In this document: in pieces, positions 59,844 to 64,000 of the stretch | Position numbering within the stretch: position 1 is the stretch's first letter | Layout: the number at the start of each line of letters is the position of its first letter | From: Chelydra serpentina | Taxonomy: Eukaryota; Chordata; Testudines; Chelydridae | Assembly: GCA_037349315.1 (NCBI GenBank) | Contig: JBAIAC010000035.1 | Location: forward strand, 4,230,501 to 4,294,500 | Reading direction: 5' to 3' | Length of the DNA stretch: 64,000 nt | The notes under the pieces: model-generated | What the model saw: only the letters and a program-made list of their open reading frames with translations | Database searches by the model: none | Told to the model about the DNA's origin: nothing | Position numbers and translations under genes: made by a program

Positions 59844-62256
59844 TGATAAACTGAACATCTTGGAGAATGAAGCTGGGCACAGGGCAGGTTCAGCGATATC
59901 AATAGTGCCACCCCGAGCTGCGCCATCCTGCCAACAGGCATCAGTCCTGGCCAGAAGAGGGCAGGTCAGACTCTGTGACCCACTGAATCTTTGATCTCCA
60001 GCAAGGTGGTGGAGATGCGGACCCCTGTCCACTGCTGTACATGGCTGTCTTAAATTAGGGACCTTCTCACCCTGTCTGGCTTCTCCAATCTCCGGCACCC
60101 AAGTCCTGCCAACTCCTCCTGCCCCTGTAGCTGCTTCCCTTCTCTGCCCCATCACCAAGAGCTGCACCATCTGCACAACAAGACGTCAGCATGGAATTTA
60201 CCACGGCAGGTCTCCACTGGGGCTCGGAGTGTCAATGGGAACGGTGGGTGCCGCTCAGCCCCTCTGAAAACTAAGTTCTTATTACATAGCATGAGGGTTG
60301 CATTCAAAGAAGCCAGGAAACAGCAGCGGCAGAGATGCAAACCCTTGCCTGGCTACAAAGCACATCGGTTAATGGATGGACTGTGCTAAAGGGGCAGATG
60401 CTGGAAGAAAGAGAGAACATTGGCAGGCCCTACTGGAGAGAACCATCTATTTTCTATGGGTGGAAAAGAATTAGGGACACTTGGGTGTGTGATTTTAAAA
60501 CATGTCCCTGGAGGGGGCTATTGCAAAAAAAACCTGAAAAAAACCTCCAGCTCTTCTTTCCAGGCCTAGGATGTCAACAGGCTGGGAGCTGCTGATTAAT
60601 GGAAAAATCAAGGCCAGAAAAAAAAAATCCACTCAGCTCGCTGCATCTCCCTGCAGAATGGACGGGAGTCTCGGAGCCTGGAACGTGCAGGGATCTCTCG
60701 CCTGGCTCCTTGTTATCACTGATGCGTTGTCAGAAAGCTTGCAGGGTAGGACTTGCCTTTGGGAGCAGAAGGAGGCTGGGAGCCAACCCCCTGACACGTC
60801 AGCCTGTGATCATAGGGATCTGCTTTCATTCCAGATGCAAGTTATCACTATGCACACGCAGAGAGATGAAAGCTCTCTTTCCCTCCCCCTCTTCCGTGCG
60901 TGCCAGGACTGGGATGCTAGGAACAGGGAGACTAGAGCTGGGGGGAAAATGGGGATGTGCTTTGTAACGCCACTGAACTACATTAAACTAGGAGAGATTT
61001 GGGGCAGGCAAGAACAGAAAAGTGGTTAATCTCTGATTTGCCATCCAGCAGAAAAACAAACTCTTCCCGGATTCATCACTAAACCCCTCTATTTTTAATT
61101 CCCTGGCAGGAGACAAGTTGGAGCGGCAAAACCCTTGAGATCACTAATGTCACAGTAAAGACGGACACACTGCAGAGAGCTGGCTGGCTGGGATCTTCTC
61201 TCGTAAAGTTCACTTGGAACCAGGGTAGCATGGGCAAGGCTTGTGGCATATCCCAGGGAGCCCAACCCTCAGCTCATTTGGGAGGGGAAAGGACTCCTAG
61301 CCAATCTCTGGATAGGTCTGTGTATGTGTGTGTGTGAGAACAGGAAACTTCTCTAGAAGAGGGTCGCAAGCTGCCTAGATTTAACCACATGCCCTGGTGT
61401 AGAGCTAGGGCCTGATTCTGATTTTACATCTGTTTTACATGGGTGTAATAACCCAGCAGATTAGGACTCTGCCATCAAGCCTCTGAGGCTGTGTTGGTAT
61501 GTTCCTACCTCTTTAGCTAGCAGCCTGCTCCCCAGTGATACACCGACAGAGTTAGCTGGGATTCTAATCCCAGTTACAAATTCTCTCTCGCACTCAGAGC
61601 ACGGCTCAGGCAGGCAGGTTAATACAAGGGAGGGAATGAGGCAGGTTAATTGGGGCTGGGCTGGGCCAGAGAAGCAGCAGAGGGGCTGCTCCTTATGGGA
61701 GCTGGGGGTGGGGGTGGGGGAGAGAAACATCATCATTGTGCTTCTCTCCCTCCTCCAAAATTTTCCACCTCTAAAGTCAAGAAAAAAAAATCTTCAGCTG
61801 ATGAGTTGTGGATGCTAATGAACAGGAACAAGCATTCGGATGGGATGGTTCTCACTGGCTAGTGAAGGCTCCCACTCTGTAGATGGGACTTTTTAACCTG
61901 TTGTTACAAAAGCGTAATGTTAAAACCGTGTTTCTAAAACTCCACCTGGTCCCGATTTTTTAAACAAAAAGAAAAAAAACGAACTTGCTAGCAGCCCCTG
62001 TGAGCTGAACTCCCACCCGGCAGTTCCTTGTTGTGGGGAGCCAGGGGGCGGACTGCTCAGAGAGTCAGCACTTGTCTTCAACGCTGCCCCGCTGAATTGC
62101 ACTGCGAGGGCAGCCATCCCTGCAGGGCCAGGCAGAAAGCTCACAATGGGGAGTCTTTGTCCTGTGACTTGTGATCTGGACCCGGGCCACAGAGTTTGGA
62201 TTTAGCTCCAAACTTCCCCAAAGCTCTGGGCTCTTTGGATGCAGGTGGGTTGGGTC
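59844..62256. other. Intergenic sequence, unassigned
   Basis: No gene recognised. A short TG repeat lies at about 61318-61338, and an old repeat fragment (CCTGATTCTGATTTTACATC) at about 61408-61455. Confidence 0.4.
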
Positions 62257-62380
62257 TAGGGTGACCAGACAGCAAATGTGAAAAATCGGGACAGGGGGTG
62301 GGGGGTAATAGGAGCTTATATAAGAAAAAGACCCCAAAATCGGGACTGTCCCTATAAAATTGGGACATCTAATCACCCTA
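62257..62380 (-). mobile_element. GGTGACC-end hAT-like MITE, copy 7 (inverse orientation)
   Basis: It runs from TAGGGTGACCAGACAGC to CTAATCACCCTA. Perfect 8-bp flanks GTTGGGTC lie at 62249-62256 and 62381-62388. Confidence 0.93.
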
Positions 62381-62388
62381 GTTGGGTC

Positions 62389-64000
62389 AGACCCACCTCT
62401 TATCGGATCTCTTTCCACACTGGAGTGGCAAATGGTGATGGGTAAAGACACAGTGACCGTCACTCCTGGTGGGGAATGGGAAGCTACTGCTATTAATCTT
62501 TGGGCATTTTCTTCTGCTAGTAATTCACCAGGCTCCCGGGACTTGTGCTAATGACTCACGCCAGCTTCACCTCACAGGCTGCTTTCCCAGCTGATCAATG
62601 GAGGCAGAATGTTTGCCGGGCTCATAGTGGATTTTCTCCTCCACACACTTTATTTAAACAGCTGCATTTCTCCAGCTGTGATCAGTTCAGGGAGGGGCTC
62701 GGCAGGGGTCATGAGTCATGGGTTATAGTGATGCTTCAAGGAGAGACAATGCCAGTGGCAAAGGACTAATTTCAGTGTGTAATTTGGTTAATTTTAGCAA
62801 TCTTAAAAGTGAAGGATCACAGAGTTCGTTAAAGCCGGGCACGGGATGGACAGTCAGGGTGCAAACTTCCACTCACGCAGCTCTACCAGTGCCTCTCAGT
62901 CTGAGTCTTGCAGCACCCCCTGCTATTTCAGCTCTGGCCACACAAAAAACATTCAGCTTCGCTGATGCACCTCTGTCCGGAGGCATGGGACATCCCCTGT
63001 TCTATCTGTCCCAAGCATCTCATGGACAGAGCACCAGTCTTGCCAAATTGTGCCACACTCTGGTGGTTGCCGATATGAGCAAACAACGGCTGCTGGAGGG
63101 GCTAGTCTGAGACCCACCCAAACTCATTTCACTGCAGCAGCGAAGAGCTGGTGAAACATCAATTGGGTTGTTATATTCAATTGGGATATTATATTTTTAA
63201 CCAGACTAAATTTCTGTGTTTCTGTGCTTTCTGGTTTCTTTAGCCTTCCTATCAAATTAAATCCACTCGGATTAAGCAAGTCGTCTCTTGGTTGATTATT
63301 CTGTGCGTGGAATGAAATATTTATGCATGGTCATAAATATCTGGGTGGCTGAAGACAAGGCAGGTGAGATAATGTCAAGCTTGTCTCTCTCACCCACAGA
63401 AATTGGTCCAGTAAAAGACATTATATCTCACCTTGTCTTTCTAATATCCTGGGGCCGACACCATTACAACTACACTGCATACAACAATGGATTGCCAAAG
63501 GCATAAGAACTCTTATGCACACCAAATTCTTCGCCCTTTTCTCTCCCCACTCTAAAGTCAACGTCAATCACCAGCCTAGCCAGAGGATTTTATAATGGCT
63601 CATAACAGTATTGAGAAGAGCCCAAGAGAGCTTGGAGATACGTGTGACAAGGACGCTGGGGCTTTCCTGCTTGCTCTATTGGTTTTTGGTCTGTTCCTGA
63701 GAGATACTGAGCATTCGCAATTCGATAGCAGCAATGAGCACGCAACAGCTCTCTGCATCAACCCTATTGCTTTATGCCTGAGAGAAAACACTCAGCCAGG
63801 GGCTGATGGTTTTCCAAGGATGCCTGGGGTCCTTTTTTAACCATTCCCCGGCTTGTGCTGTGTTTACAATGTACAGTCTAAACAGGGACGTGGGGGCCCT
63901 ACCACATATGCTGAGCTTGTTTGACCAAAATCAATCAATTGCAGTCCACTTGTGGAGGCCTTTGAGTTTGGAAGCAGGCTGTTTTGCTCTGCATGTCTCT
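62389..64000. other. Right-edge intergenic sequence, no gene recognised
   Basis: By human gene order SPARC should follow on the plus strand. I see no SPARC exon here. Short open frames lack recognisable features. Confidence 0.4.

Noticed and set aside
54990..64000. SPARC first exon, expected from human gene order
   Set aside because: No recognisable SPARC signal peptide or acidic domain sequence was found; it probably lies beyond the right edge.

Overview
This window is vertebrate nuclear DNA, most likely from a turtle. The evidence is intron-split genes with GT/AG junctions, CpG-rich promoters, and repeats dominated by CR1 retrotransposons, MIR-like SINEs and short hAT- and Harbinger-like DNA transposons of the kind common in turtle genomes. 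No Alu-, B1- or L1-type repeat was seen. The turtle assignment rests on recognising repeats from memory, without a database search.

Two conserved genes are present, divergent (head to head). On the minus strand (about 1.5-31.5 kb) lies the 5' half of G3BP1, the stress-granule scaffold. It has a non-coding first exon near 31.4-31.5 kb and six coding exons (14,087 down to 1,487), encoding the first 246 residues: the NTF2-like dimer domain and the acidic region. The RRM and RGG exons lie beyond the left edge. On the plus strand (37.5-47.3 kb) lies ATOX1, the copper chaperone. Its three coding exons give an intact 68-residue protein, and a fourth, non-coding exon with the poly(A) site is proposed near 47.1-47.3 kb. 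The same neighbour order is known at human 5q33. SPARC would be expected further right, but no SPARC exon was recognised.

Layout: 1-31.4 kb is G3BP1 exons and introns carrying a solo-LTR-like repeat, a 5'-truncated CR1, several hAT and Harbinger-like elements and a Tigger-like element. The 30.4-32.6 kb stretch is the G3BP1 CpG island, containing a degenerate C-rich array and a second minisatellite. The 32.6-37.5 kb stretch separates the promoters. The 37.1-37.9 kb stretch is the ATOX1 CpG island, with a 35-bp tandem repeat upstream and an AGC repeat just before the start codon. From 47.4 to 64 kb I found only interspersed repeats and unassigned sequence.

The main non-gene signals are: seven copies of one ~125-bp inverted-repeat element between 36.7 and 62.4 kb, all flanked by matching 8-bp duplications; five foldback elements sharing Harbinger-like ends; and an array repeating a GTAAGT donor-like motif eleven times at the start of G3BP1 intron 1. 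I found no evidence of a new multi-gene system.
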